64,000 nt of DNA. Origin: Rana temporaria. Taxonomy: Eukaryota; Chordata; Amphibia; Anura; Ranidae. How positions within the stretch are numbered: the first letter of the stretch is position 1; each line of letters begins with the position of its first letter. Below are positions 46,626 to 58,988 of the stretch, piece by piece. Location of the stretch: contig NC_053494.1 of the NCBI RefSeq assembly GCF_905171775.1, positions 162,720,101 through 162,784,100 on the forward strand, in the 5' to 3' direction. Below the pieces are notes generated by a model. It ran no database searches, was not told where the DNA came from, and saw only the letters and a program-made list of their open reading frames with translations. The position numbers and the translations under genes were made by a program.

Positions 46626-47945
46626 AGTAAGAAGGGAAGAGCAGAGCGGGGTAAGGAGAGTGGAGAGGTTTAAGAGAATAGTTGGGGTAGTGGAAGAGGA
46701 GGAGGGAGTGCATGATCAGTTCCTTCTTATTCAGCAGTCAGCTACAGGACAGGTGGAAGCTGGAAGGCTGGGCACTGGGATCAGATATTTTTTAAGAAGG
46801 AACTTCCTCCTTCTCTGAATGCTTGGGCATTCAACAAAAGCTTGACAAAAGCTCTAAACCTTACCCATTATATTGAACATTTAAAAAAATGTTTGCCTAG
46901 AGGTGGGCTTTAATGGCCCTGATTGTTATACATTTATATATAGACTAATTTGCAAAACTGTCTTATTCTGCTTTATCAAACCATCATCTATTTACAGACT
47001 GGGTTTCACAAAGCAGTCTTCGGGAGGAAGATAGTCTCATAAGACAATCTCTTGGGCAATCTGCATCAGCATGGTGAAAACACCTTGCTCTCAGAAACTG
47101 CTTTGTGAGATTGCCATCTTACCTACCAAGCTCCTATGAAGACCATTTTCTAAAAAACATCATTCTGCCAAATTGATTGCCCTTTAAGATTGTTAGGCTC
47201 CCAATTAGAATGCAGTAAAGTCTGCCAGTGTTCCTAGGAAATGACTTGTAAGGCTGTGCAGGGATTCTCTCTCCTAGATCTGTTCGCAGTCCTCTGCAGG
47301 TCAGTCACGTGACCTCCGTTACAGATTACAAGGAAATTACAGCTCCTATTAGCCTTCTTTGGGAGACTGGTTCTGCGTTGTTCCATGCCAAAATCATAAG
47401 TTGGTTATAGACCGTTAACTTCTTGTAGCCAGTGGGCCGAATGAAAAAACATTAACAGATTCCTCAATCCATGATGAAGGAATCTCCCTACTAGGAAAAT
47501 CTCCCTTCAGACAGCAGCACCCACTTCAAACATATCCCTTTGCCGATCAAACAATCAAGTTTAATGATCGAAAATGTAACTGGCCCCTGCGGAACCAGCT
47601 GTATGTCGATCTGTATATTGCCAGATTTAGACAGTTGTCACCAGAACAAGTGTCCAGTGTGCTTTTTCTTGCTGGAGGCTGCCATTTTTCTGAAGCCCAG
47701 AGCCCCTAGACAGCAGTATTTCTTAAAGTAGAACCAAACCCATTGATTTTAGGGTTTAAAAAAACAGCTACTTTCCTGACATGCCAGGAATGTTAATTGT
47801 CATATTTGATTGTGTCCTCAACCAGACTGTCAAATAAACAAATGGTTGGTGTCATAACTGATCACATGTACAGCACCATGGCAGTTGCAGGATTAAACAG
47901 AAGCAGCTTCATTGGCTGTAAAGGATAGGAGGGTGTTGCGCTTTT
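46626..47945. other. No gene recognised
   Basis: Mixed sequence without supported ORF or repeat. Confidence 0.35.
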
Positions 47946-47949
47946 TATA

Positions 47950-49048
47950 TGTAGCGCCTGTGTACTTTCGTACAGGTGCTATATTAAAATGTAGTGGGAG
48001 AATGAGAGAGTTATGTTACTCTCATTCTTTTACTTGACAAATTTGGCTGACCCTGTGGGTCGGTCTGTGCCCCAGAGATGCAGTTTCATCTCTGGGCGGC
48101 AGGTGGCACCAGAGGGGTCCAGGCGGAGCTGCTTCTTCCCAGCAGCCAATTGGAGGAGTTTTCCCTCACGGGGCATGCTGGGGAGGGGTATTTCTGTGGC
48201 GGAGGCCGTTGTTCGGGGTTCTTCGCGGGTTCCTGGTTCCAGGTGCGGCACCCACCTTTAGGGTGTGCGCACATCACGGGCCCCACCACTATGGCCTACC
48301 AGGCCGGGGTCGCGTGCTATGTGGAGTTCCTGACTCTGGGCTCTCATAGCCTGGAGCAACCGATACTGCAAAGGGGCCCCAGTGACTTACTGGGTCCTCG
48401 CTTCTATTGAGAAGATCCTAAGCCGGGTGCTGTTCGGTGGGGAATCGGTCTGAGGAGAACCCAGGGGCAGGTGATCTAACAAGGCTTGAACGAACAATCA
48501 GGGATCTGGGTGACCGGACACTGACAGGTCACATTGAAACTGTCAGTCGGTAACCCTAAGAAACATACTGGGAGGATTCGCTCTATCATTCACAATTCTA
48601 GCACTAGGCCTGTGGCAGAGGTCTTACCTAACATCTTAATTTAATTAGAGCCAAGTCGGTGGCAGAGACTTGTTCCTCCCAGAAGCTTTAAGTGGAGCTC
48701 TGGCTGCCAGGCCTGTGAGAGAGGTCTGTCCAGGGGCACTATACCCACTCCGGCTGTGCACTCCGGAGTGGCGACGTAGACGAATACAAATTACAGAGGA
48801 CAGGACTGCCTTTATTATCCATAGCCTGATACGGTGAAGTTGCTCTACCTTCACCATCCTGTCTACCTCAGGTTCACATGTTGGTCGTGTTTGACCGGGA
48901 AAATAAAGCATTTGAAAACGTCAACCAACGGTCCTGGACATTCTATTATTGCTCTCAACACTATCATCACCCCTAGACACAGTATAGAGGTAACTTAAAC
49001 ACGCCGATCCCAAATCTAATCAGCGGCTCCTTCGGGGGTAGCGCTACA
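47950..49048 (+). mobile_element. Probable solo LTR (about 1.1 kb)
   Basis: Starts tgtagcgcctg and ends ggggtagcgctaca, so it has TG...CA ends within the inverted repeat tgtagcgc/gcgctaca. The 4-bp tata flanks both sides (47946-47949, 49049-49052). An AATAAA at about 48903 near the 3' end could serve as polyadenylation signal. No internal retroviral or gypsy coding region or second LTR is adjacent. Open frames inside are not recognisable proteins. The superfamily is not determined; a 4-5 bp duplication is usual for Ty3/gypsy and ERV types. Confidence 0.6.
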
Positions 49049-49052
49049 TATA

Positions 49053-50160
49053 TCTAAGCCATCTGGATACCACTGGGGGAAGGAGGAGGAAACTAGGTGG
49101 GTCGGTACTGTGCATTGATTGGTACTGTTTCAATAGCAAAAATCTCTGCATATTGTAGCAATAGTTAAAGCAAAGTCAAGCTATGTTCTGCAAATGATCA
49201 CTTATACTGTGTTCTGTTGAGTTCTCAGCAGTTGCTCCAGAGATCAGCAGGAGTAACATTACTGTCTGCATGATACAGTAATGATCTTCTAAATGAGCTG
49301 ATATCATTAACCATTATTGTCCAGGAATTTACTGCTAGGAAAGGTTACCGTAATTATAAAAAAAAAATCCAGACTGTCCAATTATTGCAGCAGAGCTGCA
49401 CAGATGTCCTTCTAATGAACTTTCTCCAAATAATTTATAGTACAACATACAGTTTTGTTATACATTATGGGCAGTAGCTGTACATAAGAAGGGTGATCAT
49501 ACATAATTAACATTGCAGGGCTTCACCACTTCTTATGTAATGCCACAAAAATATGTGTTCTGCATTTCATGAGATGTCTGGTCTGCCAGCAAGAAATTGG
49601 TACCATTCAAACTGTGTTCATCAAATGAGACATAGTTAAACCCAATCACCATGTGAGCCTAAAATGTAAAACAAGTGATTTAGAGATTGTTTTGTATTCG
49701 TTGTGGATTTGTTCTGAACCATATCCAGTAAAGGTTCAATCAGAAATCCAAAATAGCATACTTGTTTCTAGTCAGTGCTTCAAAGTATAGAAACCATGTG
49801 GTCAAGATGACAGCCAGGTAATTAGGATTTTTTAAAGAGGTCAGAAAAAATCGCCTCCATGCTTATATCATGACAGGTTCTGTTTATCAAAAATCCAGCT
49901 CCACCTTCAAATTCAAATGTAAAGAATATAAAATCTTGCAGCAGCTCTTAAGATGGCCCCAGGTGATGACATAATATCTACATATTATTCTGTCCAACAG
50001 TTCATACCTTTCAAAAGTGGTGTAGATTACTATGTTATGCACAGTTCCTCCTAAGGACATGAAGGTATGCTTTGCATGACACCACCATCTTTTTTGGGGG
50101 TTGCCATGGTAATGCATGCCATAGCAAACACTACAGAGACACACAGGAACAAAGTAGGCC
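49053..50160. other. No gene recognised
   Basis: AT-rich, apparently unique DNA. Confidence 0.4.
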
Positions 50161-50164
50161 TATT

Positions 50165-50549
50165 GCCTCGTACACACGTACAGGATTTCCGATGGGAAAA
50201 GTTCCTGTCCGAAATCCCGAGGGGAATGCCGAGAACCTGCTTGGTTCAGTCTTTCCCCTACACACGGCCGGTTTTCCCGACAGGAAAACTGCGATGGAGT
50301 TTTGGCCGGGAATCCCGGCTATGTGTATGCTCCATCGCAGTTTTTCCCATAGGAAAACTACCCAACACCGCTATTCAAAAGTCTGCCGGATTTCCCGGCG
50401 GGATAAAAAAGGTTCTCTTTTTTTGTCTGGCGGTTTCTGGGCAGTTTTCCGGTCGGAAAAACTGCGAGGAGCATACACAAGGCCGGGATTCCCGGCCAAA
50501 AGCTCTCTTACAGTTTTCCCATCGGGAAAACTGATTGTGTGTACGAGGC
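50165..50549. mobile_element. Harbinger B-type MITE (palindromic subunits)
   Basis: Left gcctcgtacacacgtac and right gtgtgtacgaggc are TIRs. The interior is made of ttttccc/gggaaaa blocks (gggaaaactgcgatgg, ccatcgcagtttttccc), which gives long open frames on both strands. Confidence 0.8.
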
Positions 50550-50552
50550 TTT

Positions 50553-50797
50553 AGGCCTGGCTCATTTTTTTTTTTTTGTGCATTTTCAGTTTTCCAAAAA
50601 CACACTACAGTCCATTTAACATGGTTTCCTATGGATGTAGTTCACATCTGTGTATTTTATGGAAAGGGCCAAAGACTTTTTTCTGTTTTTTTATTCCATT
50701 GACTTTAATAGATTAAAAGCGTGTATTGAAAAACGCAAAATGCACCTGCAATATGCAAACTGGAACCTTCAGAGATGTGAATCAGGCCTTTAAAGTA
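50553..50797. mobile_element. MITE with 'aggcctggctca' ends
   Basis: Left aggcctggctcatttt and right gtgaatcaggcct are short TIRs. It lies directly after the previous MITE. Confidence 0.5.
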
Positions 50798-52350
50798 TAA
50801 GTTCATTAAAAAAAAAACTAAGACAGGCCCTCTCTTGCCATTAATCTAAGCTATAACTCCACCCTGGCGTTGGTCATGATTTTTTCGTAAATCCCCACAG
50901 ATTGCAATGGAAATGTACTCCTAGTATCTCTTATTCTGGAGTATGGCCCAAATTCAAATCTATATGCAGAAGCAGTCAACATGCCATTTTGGGCCCAGGG
51001 CTATAAAATTTAGAGAATGCTGCTTTTGTCATGGAGAAGTACTGTAAGTAAGAAAGAACCTGAGTGTGGCTGTTCTAGTAGGAGGCAAGAGAGTGTGAGC
51101 TGATTTATTTTTGTTATGTGAACTTCCAAGCCAATCCATTGCAAAAATAAAATAAACAGGGCCAGATATAGCCTGTCTGATTTGGGGGGGTGCAAATATT
51201 TTAAATTCATCCTTGTCGCTATTGCACGTGGTGGCTGGGCTAGGCTCCAGTGCCTCATTATAAGGCCTGTCCTGCTGATACTACTGGTCCTGGAGGGGCA
51301 AGATCTGGGAGGGGCGCACAGCACTCCCAGCACCACCTTAGATCTGGCCCTGCACTAAAACCTTCATATTTGGAAATATTTATTACAGAATCCATCTCCC
51401 TATTCTACTCTTCCAGAACGTTGTTTGTTAAAAAAGTACAAGTACATTTAAGAAGGTATCATGTAAGTTATGGTTAGGATTTACAACATATATAGAATAA
51501 AGCTCTTTTCAGGAATAAAATCAAAACTTGAATAATTCTAATACAATACAATTACACAGATAAATATGGTGGCACTGGTCAATGGGATATTAAATAAGTA
51601 CATAAAGCAGTAGGTCAGTGGGTCAGACAGGTGGCAGGTGGATAGCTGTGCCATGGTCTGCTTTGGTCATCATAATACAAGGTTATTTGTCATGTATAGC
51701 CCCAAGCTCTGGCTAGAATTTCATTGTGATCATTACTAATCACCTGATATCTAGGCCAGTAAGATTAATTCAACCCTTTTCACAGAGACCACGCAGTGAG
51801 GTGCTGTGAATAAGTGAGCATTCCCAGTAAAGGGCAAAGTTGTCTTTGGTTTAGTTTGTACTATTAGTACAATCATTTTACTCCAGTTGCATGTTAAAAA
51901 AAGTGAGGTCAAGCAGTCTGTTTTTTATTTACTTTTTTACATTCACTTCTTCTGTAGCTACTGAATTAGTGGCACAACTAAAAGTACATACTTAAAACAA
52001 AAGAACAATTACTTTAATTAGCTATTATTGCACTGTGGAGATCTGATTAGCATTTTCACTTCATAATGAGAAAACCTTAAAAATATTCTCAGCATGTAAG
52101 ACAATATTTTAACAAAGTTTTCTTTTCTTTTTTACATCTTACCAAGCCATTACCTTCATGCTTTTCACACTGTTAACAAAATTGCTGCAGCATTAAGTCA
52201 TAAAACATTAACTTGCAAATGACCATAATTTTAGAAGTGTACCACTTAATACATTGTAGGAATTGTATGCCTGTTGTGGCTTTAACATTCACTTGCTAAT
52301 ATAAGTTAGAATAAGTTAAATATAATGTATAGCGTATTCTCATCAAACAC
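50798..52350. other. No gene recognised
   Basis: AT-rich sequence without supported features. Confidence 0.4.
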
Positions 52351-52353
52351 ATA

Positions 52354-52514
52354 CAGTATCTCATAAAAGTGAGCCAATTTACACTGTTATACAAGCTGTA
52401 CACTCACTACTTTACATTGTAACAAAGTGTAATTTCTTCAGTGTTGTCACATGAAAATATATATTAAAATATTTTAAAAAATGTGAAAGGTATACTCACT
52501 TTTGTGAGATACTG
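52354..52514. mobile_element. Tc1/mariner MITE (161 bp), TA duplication
   Basis: Left cagtatctcataaaagtgag and right ctcacttttgtgagatactg are near-perfect TIRs, each flanked by ta. This is a typical Tc1-family terminus of fish and frogs. Confidence 0.85.
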
Positions 52515-52619
52515 TATTTTGACAGTATTTACCTTCACCAAATGAGTCTAATTTTTAAACAGTGTAGTTTTGAAATGCCAAAGGGACTTAGTGGGTACTG
52601 CATGTGGGTGAGCCCAGGG

Positions 52620-53744
52620 TTAAAGTGGTTGTAAAGGCACAATTAGCTAGATTCACGTAGCCGTGCCTAACGTTAGGCAGGCGTAGCATATCTCATATAC
52701 GCTATGCCGCCGTAAGTTAGAGAGGCAAGTGCTGTATTCACAAAGCACTTTCGTCCTAAGTTAAGGCAGCGTAGTGTGAATGTGCCGGCCTAAGCACGCC
52801 TAATTCAAATTGTGAAGAGGTGGGCGTGTTTTATGCTAATGAATCGTGACCCGACGTCATTGACGTTTTTAACGAACGGTGCATGCGCCGTCCGTGGACA
52901 TATCCCACTGCGCATGCTCCAAATTATGCCGCAAAGACTTATTGGTTTCGACGTGAACGTAAATTACGCCCAGCCCCATTCACGAACGACTTAAGCAAAC
53001 GACGTAAAAATTTGAAAATTCATCGCGGTTCCGACGTCCATACTTAACATTGGCTGCGCCATCTTTTTGGTGGAATAACTTTAGGCCTGAAAACGCCTTA
53101 CGTAAACAGCGTATCTTTACTGCGACGGGCAAGCGTACATTCGGGAATAGGCGTATCTCGCTGATTTACGCATTCTAGGCGTAAATCAGCGTACACGCCC
53201 CTAGCGGCCGGCCTAAATAGACAGCTAAGATACAACGTCGCCCGCGGTCGGATCTTAGCTAGATTTAAGTGTATCTCTATTTGAGAATACACTTAAATTT
53301 ACGACGGCACAGATTCAAAGTTACGACGGTGTATCTACTGATACGCCAGCATAACTCTCTCTGAATCTGGCTTAATGTTTTTTTACCTTCGTGCATTCTA
53401 TGCATAAAGGTAAAAAACCTTCTGTGCAGCAGCCCCCTCCCCCAGACCCCCTAATACTTACCTGGGTCCCCTCTTGATCTAGCGATGTCCACAAGAGTTT
53501 TGGCTCTCTGGGGACTCGCATTCCTGATTGGCTTTTGGCAGCAGCAGGAGCAATTGACTCGCAATGCTGTCAATCACAGCCAGTGAGCTAATCAGGAGAA
53601 GGAGGGGTGTGGCCAGGCCATGGCTCAATGTGTGAATGGACACACAGAGCCACGACTCGGGAGTGCACCTGCTTGGGTCAGACATATATGGTAGACATGT
53701 GACTGGGATCCTGAGAATGATTGTTGCCTGGAGTTCTGATTTAA
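52620..53744. repeat. Family P-like repeat split by a Harbinger MITE
   Basis: Starts TTAA agtggttgtaaaggc (52620), is interrupted at 52646-53371, and continues ttttaccttcgtgcattc. It shares tgctgtcaatcacagccagtg with 14520-14540. The right end near ggagttctgatTTAA (about 53744) is uncertain. Confidence 0.5.
52646..53371. mobile_element. Harbinger A-type MITE, TTA duplication, CpG-dense
   Basis: Left gctagattcacgtagccg and right ctctctgaatctggc are TIRs; tta flanks both sides (52643-52645, 53372-53374). It contains aaagcactttcgtcc, gggcgtgttttatgc, gcgcatgctccaaat and gcccctagcggccgg, in an order shared with 58245-58985. Confidence 0.9.
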
Positions 53745-53903
53745 AAAAAATATATTGCCTGGAGTTATGAAATAATTATTCTGTAATAATCAGAATGATA
53801 GTAAAAAAAAAAAATAATCTTATATACCGCAGAACCAAAACTGGTCTGGCTGTTTGGTCCTAGGTTCCATTCCCTGATAGGCACACAGCAGCCATGCACA
53901 CTT

Positions 53904-54850
53904 GGGTTGATTTACTAAAACTGGAGAGCGCACAATCTGGTGCAGCTCTGCACAGAAACCAACCATCTTCCAGGTTTTAGGCTGGGTTCACACTACTACA
54001 CTACTTTCATCCTACTTTGCTCTGTGTTCAATGTTTCCCTATAAGAGCGTCTTGTAGCGTCCTACACAAGTCGGTCCGACTTTGAAAATGCTCCCTGTAC
54101 TACTTTTGGTCCTACATTGATCCTACTTCAGGCCCATTGAATATCATTGAAGTCGGACCAAAGTAGTATCCTGTTCATGAAAGTAGGATGGATGTAGGAC
54201 CAATGTAGGATAAATGTAGGACCAATGTAGCAGAGCAAAGTAGGATGAAAGTAGTGTAGTAGTGTGAACCCAGCCCAAGGCTGGGCCTGAAGTAGGATCA
54301 ATGTAGGACCAAAAGTAGTACAGGGAGCATTTTCAAAGTCGGACCGACTTGTGTAGGACGCTACAAGATGCTCTCATAGGGAAACATTGAACACAGAGCA
54401 AAGTAGGATGAAAGTAGTGTAGTAGTGTGAACCCAGCCTTAGGCTGGGTTCACACTACTACACTACTTTCATCCTACTTTGCTCTGCTACATTGGTCCTA
54501 CATTTATCCTACATTGGTCCTACATCCATCCTACTTTCATGAACAGGATACTACTTTGGTCCGACTTCAATGATATTCAATGGGCCTGAAGTAGGATCAA
54601 TGTAGGACCAAAAGTAGTACAGGGAGCATTTTCAAAGTCGGACCGACTTGTGTAGGACGCTACAAGACGCTCTCATAGGGAAACATTGAACACAGAGCAA
54701 AGTAGGATGAAAGTAGTGTAGTAGTGTAGTAGTGTAGTAGTGTGAATCCAGCCTCATAGTCAAAGCTTAATTGAACAAGCTGAAGTTAGAAGCTGATTGG
54801 CTACCATGCACAGCTGCACCAGATTTTGCACTCCAGTTTTAGTAAATCAG
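53904..54850. mobile_element. Palindromic 'gatttactaaaactgg' MITE carrying a nested cluster
   Basis: Left arm gggttgatttactaaaactg and ctggtgcagctctgca; right arm tgcagctgcaccagatt, ccagttttagtaaatcagg. The arms are inverted copies. A cluster of another MITE sits in the middle (53979-54754). Confidence 0.8.
53979..54754. mobile_element. Cluster of three copies of an 'aggctgggttcacac' MITE
   Basis: Copy 1 is 53979-54275, copy 2 is the partial 54276-54440 and copy 3 is 54441-54754. Copies 1 and 3 are near-identical reverse complements. Each complete copy has about 45-bp TIRs (aggctgggttcacactact ... agtagtgtgaacccagcc). Copy 3 has a gtagta expansion at its right end. Confidence 0.85.
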
Positions 54851-56235
54851 GCTGTGTAGGCCTTTTTTTGCGTTTTTTATTTCATTATAGAACTGAGGTA
54901 GGGCGAGGGTGAGCCTAGGGATACTCCAAATAACTCTAGCAACTTGCAGTAGAGAACATTGAATTTGAACTATTTTTTCAGGGTGATGGCACCCCTTTTA
55001 AAGTGAAGGTAAACGGGTACTAAACAGGGATTCCTCAGCAGAAGTATAATCCTAAATGTACAAAGGAAAAGCTCTCTTAAAAGAGGCCAAAGAAAGTCTC
55101 TAAGTCCAGAAGGCTGGTACTCGCTGTTTCCTGAACACTGTGTAGCTGCCTGCAGTAAAAGCCGGTTTCCGTACTTGGATTGCCTGTGTCCTGGATGCAT
55201 AGAACTCTCTGCAATCTTCAGGAGGCTAGGCCAGAGGTCCCCTAGCCAAGGCAAAAGTTGGGACCCCAAAAAGAACTCCCAGGGGTGCCATTGCCCTCTG
55301 GATGGGATATACTCTCCCAGGAACAAGAGAGCTCTGCTCTCAGTTTCTGCCCATTTGTACCCTCTCAGACTCCTGCTGGTCACTAATCATTCTGGCCAAG
55401 AATTGGCTAGAGAGGCATTACCATGTAGGCCAGGGTCTGTCTATGTCCACCTATTATGTCCCAATGCTCTCTGGGATACAGGAGAATGTAATCGAGCCTG
55501 CATTAATAGAACCCAGAGCAGACTTAACCAAACAATCATTGCTCTCCTTGACTACAGGGAGACAAAAAACAAAATGTAATCACTAATAGCCTACAAGGAG
55601 ACAATGGGATATGGTATGTTTGTAGCTGGCCATCTATTTACAGTTAGGAGAGCAAAAAATATTTATAGGATGAAGACAGTAACATGCCCTGATTAGGTTA
55701 TTCCCATTTAATAGTGCCCTGCCCAGCTAAATGTTGCCATTGGAATGCTACATGCTGTAAGTTTTGGCATTGAGGATAGGCAGTCCTTGGGCAGTTGCAA
55801 AGAAGCCAGTTTAATACGGGGCTCATATTACCTTCATATCAGGTCTCTAATTGATGAGTCTATCATTTAAAGCAGCTTCAGAGTGATCTACATTGGTGAA
55901 TTATAAAAAAAAGTATGACATCCCTGTGTTGGGACTGTTGCTACCATAGAGGCGATCCTTGGAGCCCTGTACTCTGTCACTGATTTGTATAAGGTCATTA
56001 TTCCTTACCATCATTGAGGAGTCCGTTGAGCATTTTTCTCCCCTGTATCCTATCTGGTTTGCCCTATTGTTTTTATTCTTGCATCTTGAAGTATGCAATA
56101 TTCCATTTTCTTCCTGATGAAGATTCTATATAAGTTGAAACATGTTGAGGTTTTCTTGTTGCCATTTGAATGACACCTTAATGGATGGAAAATCATATGA
56201 TGCAGAGCTTTAATGATGCATTGGTTGTTATATAC
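54851..56235. other. Unresolved region with overlapping open frames, no recognised gene
   Basis: A 137-codon frame on - (55383-54970) and a 134-codon frame on + (55175-55579) overlap. Neither has motifs I recognise. Trp/Leu/Pro-rich composition (GQWHPWEFFLGS on -) is compatible with a low-copy repeat such as an LTR-like segment, or with chance. I do not assign a product. Confidence 0.25.
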
Positions 56236-56715
56236 TCTTGATTAGTGGTGCTCAATATTTTGGGGGGCGGCAAACACTACAATCCCCCTTCCCCGGTGGT
56301 CGCTCACACGCACTACCCCCCCAGTGCTAGCTTACACTACCCCCCACTCAATGCTCAAACAAACGATTGGGAAGGCGGCAATCCATGGCCTTACCTTATG
56401 CTATGGTAGAGGTGCGGGGGGGAGGGTGCAGACAGAAGAGCTGGGGGCATTGCTTCTCCTCCTGTTCCAAGACTTCCTGGCCAATTGGGTCTCAAGTCCT
56501 GATGGGCCAGGAGGAGAAGCAGGAAGACATTAGTGAATATTAATTTGCTAATGTCACACAAGTGGGTGGGAAGTGCTCTGAGCCCCTGACCCCTTGAGTC
56601 CACCCCTTTTGAAGTCAATTAGAGCCTCAGGCTCTAATCACATGCTTAAAAAAAACACATTGAAATCTAAGCTTTCTGGGCCCTGCATGTAGATTAGGGG
56701 CTGGGTGCATGGCGC
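56236..56715. repeat. C/G-rich dispersed repeat, possibly hAT-related
   Basis: agtggtgctcaatattttgg followed by ggggggcggcaaacac resembles hAT-like starts (caggggtgcccaacc). The right boundary near gggtgcatggcgcttgatg is uncertain. Confidence 0.35.
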
Positions 56716-58126
56716 TTGATGTATGGTAATTTTTAATCTTTGTCAATAAAGTGTATGTTTTACAACATACACCTTTCTGCTACTACTGCTGCAGTGGAGG
56801 TAAAAGATTTGGCTATTCTGTCTCGCTGGGGTGCCTGGATAACAAGGGTGGCTGCAGTGCATTACAAATAATTTGGCAGATAAAATAATTGATTGTTTTT
56901 CAACTTTTAAATGCATTTAAATATTTAGCTAGTATTGATGAATTAGTATTAAGGAAAGTATTGTAGTTTTGGGGTTTTTTTTTTTTTTTTGCTTTTTTTT
57001 TTGCTCTGATCTACAGCTGATGGTTTACAACTGCTAGTTACACAGAGCATTGAACCACTTACATCAGTTCCTGCTCTCCAAGGACCTTAAATTGTAATGT
57101 CGCCACATTGGTGTGCATATAATAAGGCCATGTTGGGTAGAAGCCAATTATCCTATAATTACATATTATAAAAATGCTTGATAGTTTCATTTGAAGGCTT
57201 AGTTCACATTGGGAAAACAATGTACACATTAAAATATAGTGTTCACTGTTTGTCAAATGTACAGTTAATACCAGATCAATATAGCCTAAATAAGAGTTTT
57301 TTTAAAGAATAATGCAAGAAGCAATGAAGTATCATTCTTCCAGACACTGGATAACGAGCACCATTAATGGTGTTGATATGTTGTTAGAAGACAGAAATAC
57401 ATGCTTAGAAACATCTGAAGCAGATAGATTGCTTGCAACAAGCTGTTCAATTGTGCACAAGAGGAAAAGATTGAAAATCAGATTTTACTCATTCAGCTAA
57501 TCAGGGCTTGAATGAGGAACTTGCTTACAATCACTGCATGAAGAATAGGGAAAATCACAAAAGCCTTTGTCTTTTCAACATTTACAAAACAATTAATTGT
57601 GAGATACAAGATGAGCTATTATCAGAAAGTCCCCGTTAAAAGAATACAACAAAAAATATGCTTTATTTGCCTGTGACCTATAACTATTGTTATATGTTGA
57701 AGCTGATTTAATAAAGTACCTGTAGTTGGAAATTGTCTCTCAATTAACTAAAATATTATCTTCATTTTTCCATGCATGTAGGAAGCAAGCGCCTGTTCGC
57801 TATGAATACTCAATAATATGCATAATAAATTATTAATAAACAGAACGTATTGAAGTGAATATTCACAGAATTTATTTAGTAAAGATTCTCAACTCTTTTT
57901 GTTATTCAGCCCAAATAGATAGCTTAAAGGATTTTTTGTGCCCATGCAAATGTTGGCATCACAAACGCTCAAAAATACCCTCTTTTCTCTTTTGCCATGT
58001 TCCGTTTGTGGTAATGAAGATAGGAAGGCCAGTGCAAGCTTCAAAGGGTGCATTCACCCTGTCACACTGGTGGTTCATCTGCTTGGTCCAGTTCATTTCT
58101 TGTAGCATTAGTGCTCCGAACCTTGC
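56716..58126. other. No gene recognised
   Basis: AT-rich, apparently unique DNA. Confidence 0.4.
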
Positions 58127-58241
58127 TTAACCACTTGACCTCGGGAACATTTACCCCCTTCATGATCAGGCCATTTTTTGCAATACGGCACTGCGTTACA
58201 TTAACTGACAATTGCGCAGTCGCGACACTGTAACACAGACA
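58127..58241 (-). repeat. Family Q fragment
   Basis: TTAA (58127-58130), then ccacttgacctcggg, ggccattttttgcaatacgg and aactgacaattgcgc; cut off by the following Harbinger MITE. Confidence 0.75.
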
Positions 58242-58244
58242 GTA

Positions 58245-58985
58245 GGCCAGATCCACAAAGAAATTACCCTGGCGTATCTATTGATACGCCGCGTAACTTC
58301 TAGTTTGCTCCGGCGTATCTTTGTTTTGTATCCACAAAACAAGATACGCCTGAAGCTGGGCTAGATCCGACTGGCGTACGTCTTAGTACGCCGTCGGATC
58401 TAAGGTGCATATTTACGCTGGCCGCTAGGTGGCGTTTCTGTCGATTTCCGCATCGAGTATGCAAATTAGCTAGATACGGCGATCCACAAACGTACGTCCG
58501 GCCGGCGTATTTTTTTACGTTGTTTCCGTAAAGCTTTTTTCGGCGTATAGTTACCTCTGCTATATGAGGCGTATCCTTGTTAAGTATGGACGTCGTTCCC
58601 GCGTCAAATTTTGAAAATTTTACGTCATTTGCGTAAGTCGTTCGCGAATAGGGCTTTGCGTAGAATGACGTTCACGTCGTAAGCATTGGCTTGTTGCGGG
58701 TTAATTTCGAGCATGCGCACTGGGATACCCCCACGGACGGCACATGCACTGTTCAGAAAAAAATTCATTTACGTCGGGTCAAGTAAAATTAACATAAAAC
58801 ACGCCCACATCTTTATCATTTGAATTCCCCGCCATTACGCCAGCAGATTTACGCTACGCCGCCGTAACTTTAGAGGCAAGTTATTTGTGAATACAGCACT
58901 TGCCTCTCAAAGTTGCGGCGGCGTAGCGTTACTACGATACGCTACGCCTGCCGAAAATTACGATCCGCTACGTGGATCTGGCCCA
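58245..58985. mobile_element. Harbinger A-type MITE, CpG-dense, GTA at both sides
   Basis: Left ggccagatccacaaag and right cgtggatctggcc are TIRs; gta occurs at 58242-58244 and 58986-58988. It is full of tacgcc/ggcgta and gcatgcgcac words and has a long hairpin near the left end (tgatacgccg / atacgccg arms). It is the best preserved copy of this type. Confidence 0.85.
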
Positions 58986-58988
58986 GTA

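Noticed and set aside
48013..48410. Frames of 82-110 codons inside the probable solo LTR
   Set aside because: Overlap each other on both strands and have no recognised domain.
50067..50605. Frames of 155 and 160 codons on + and 76 on -
   Set aside because: Produced by stop-poor, GC-rich inverted blocks of the MITE at 50165-50549.
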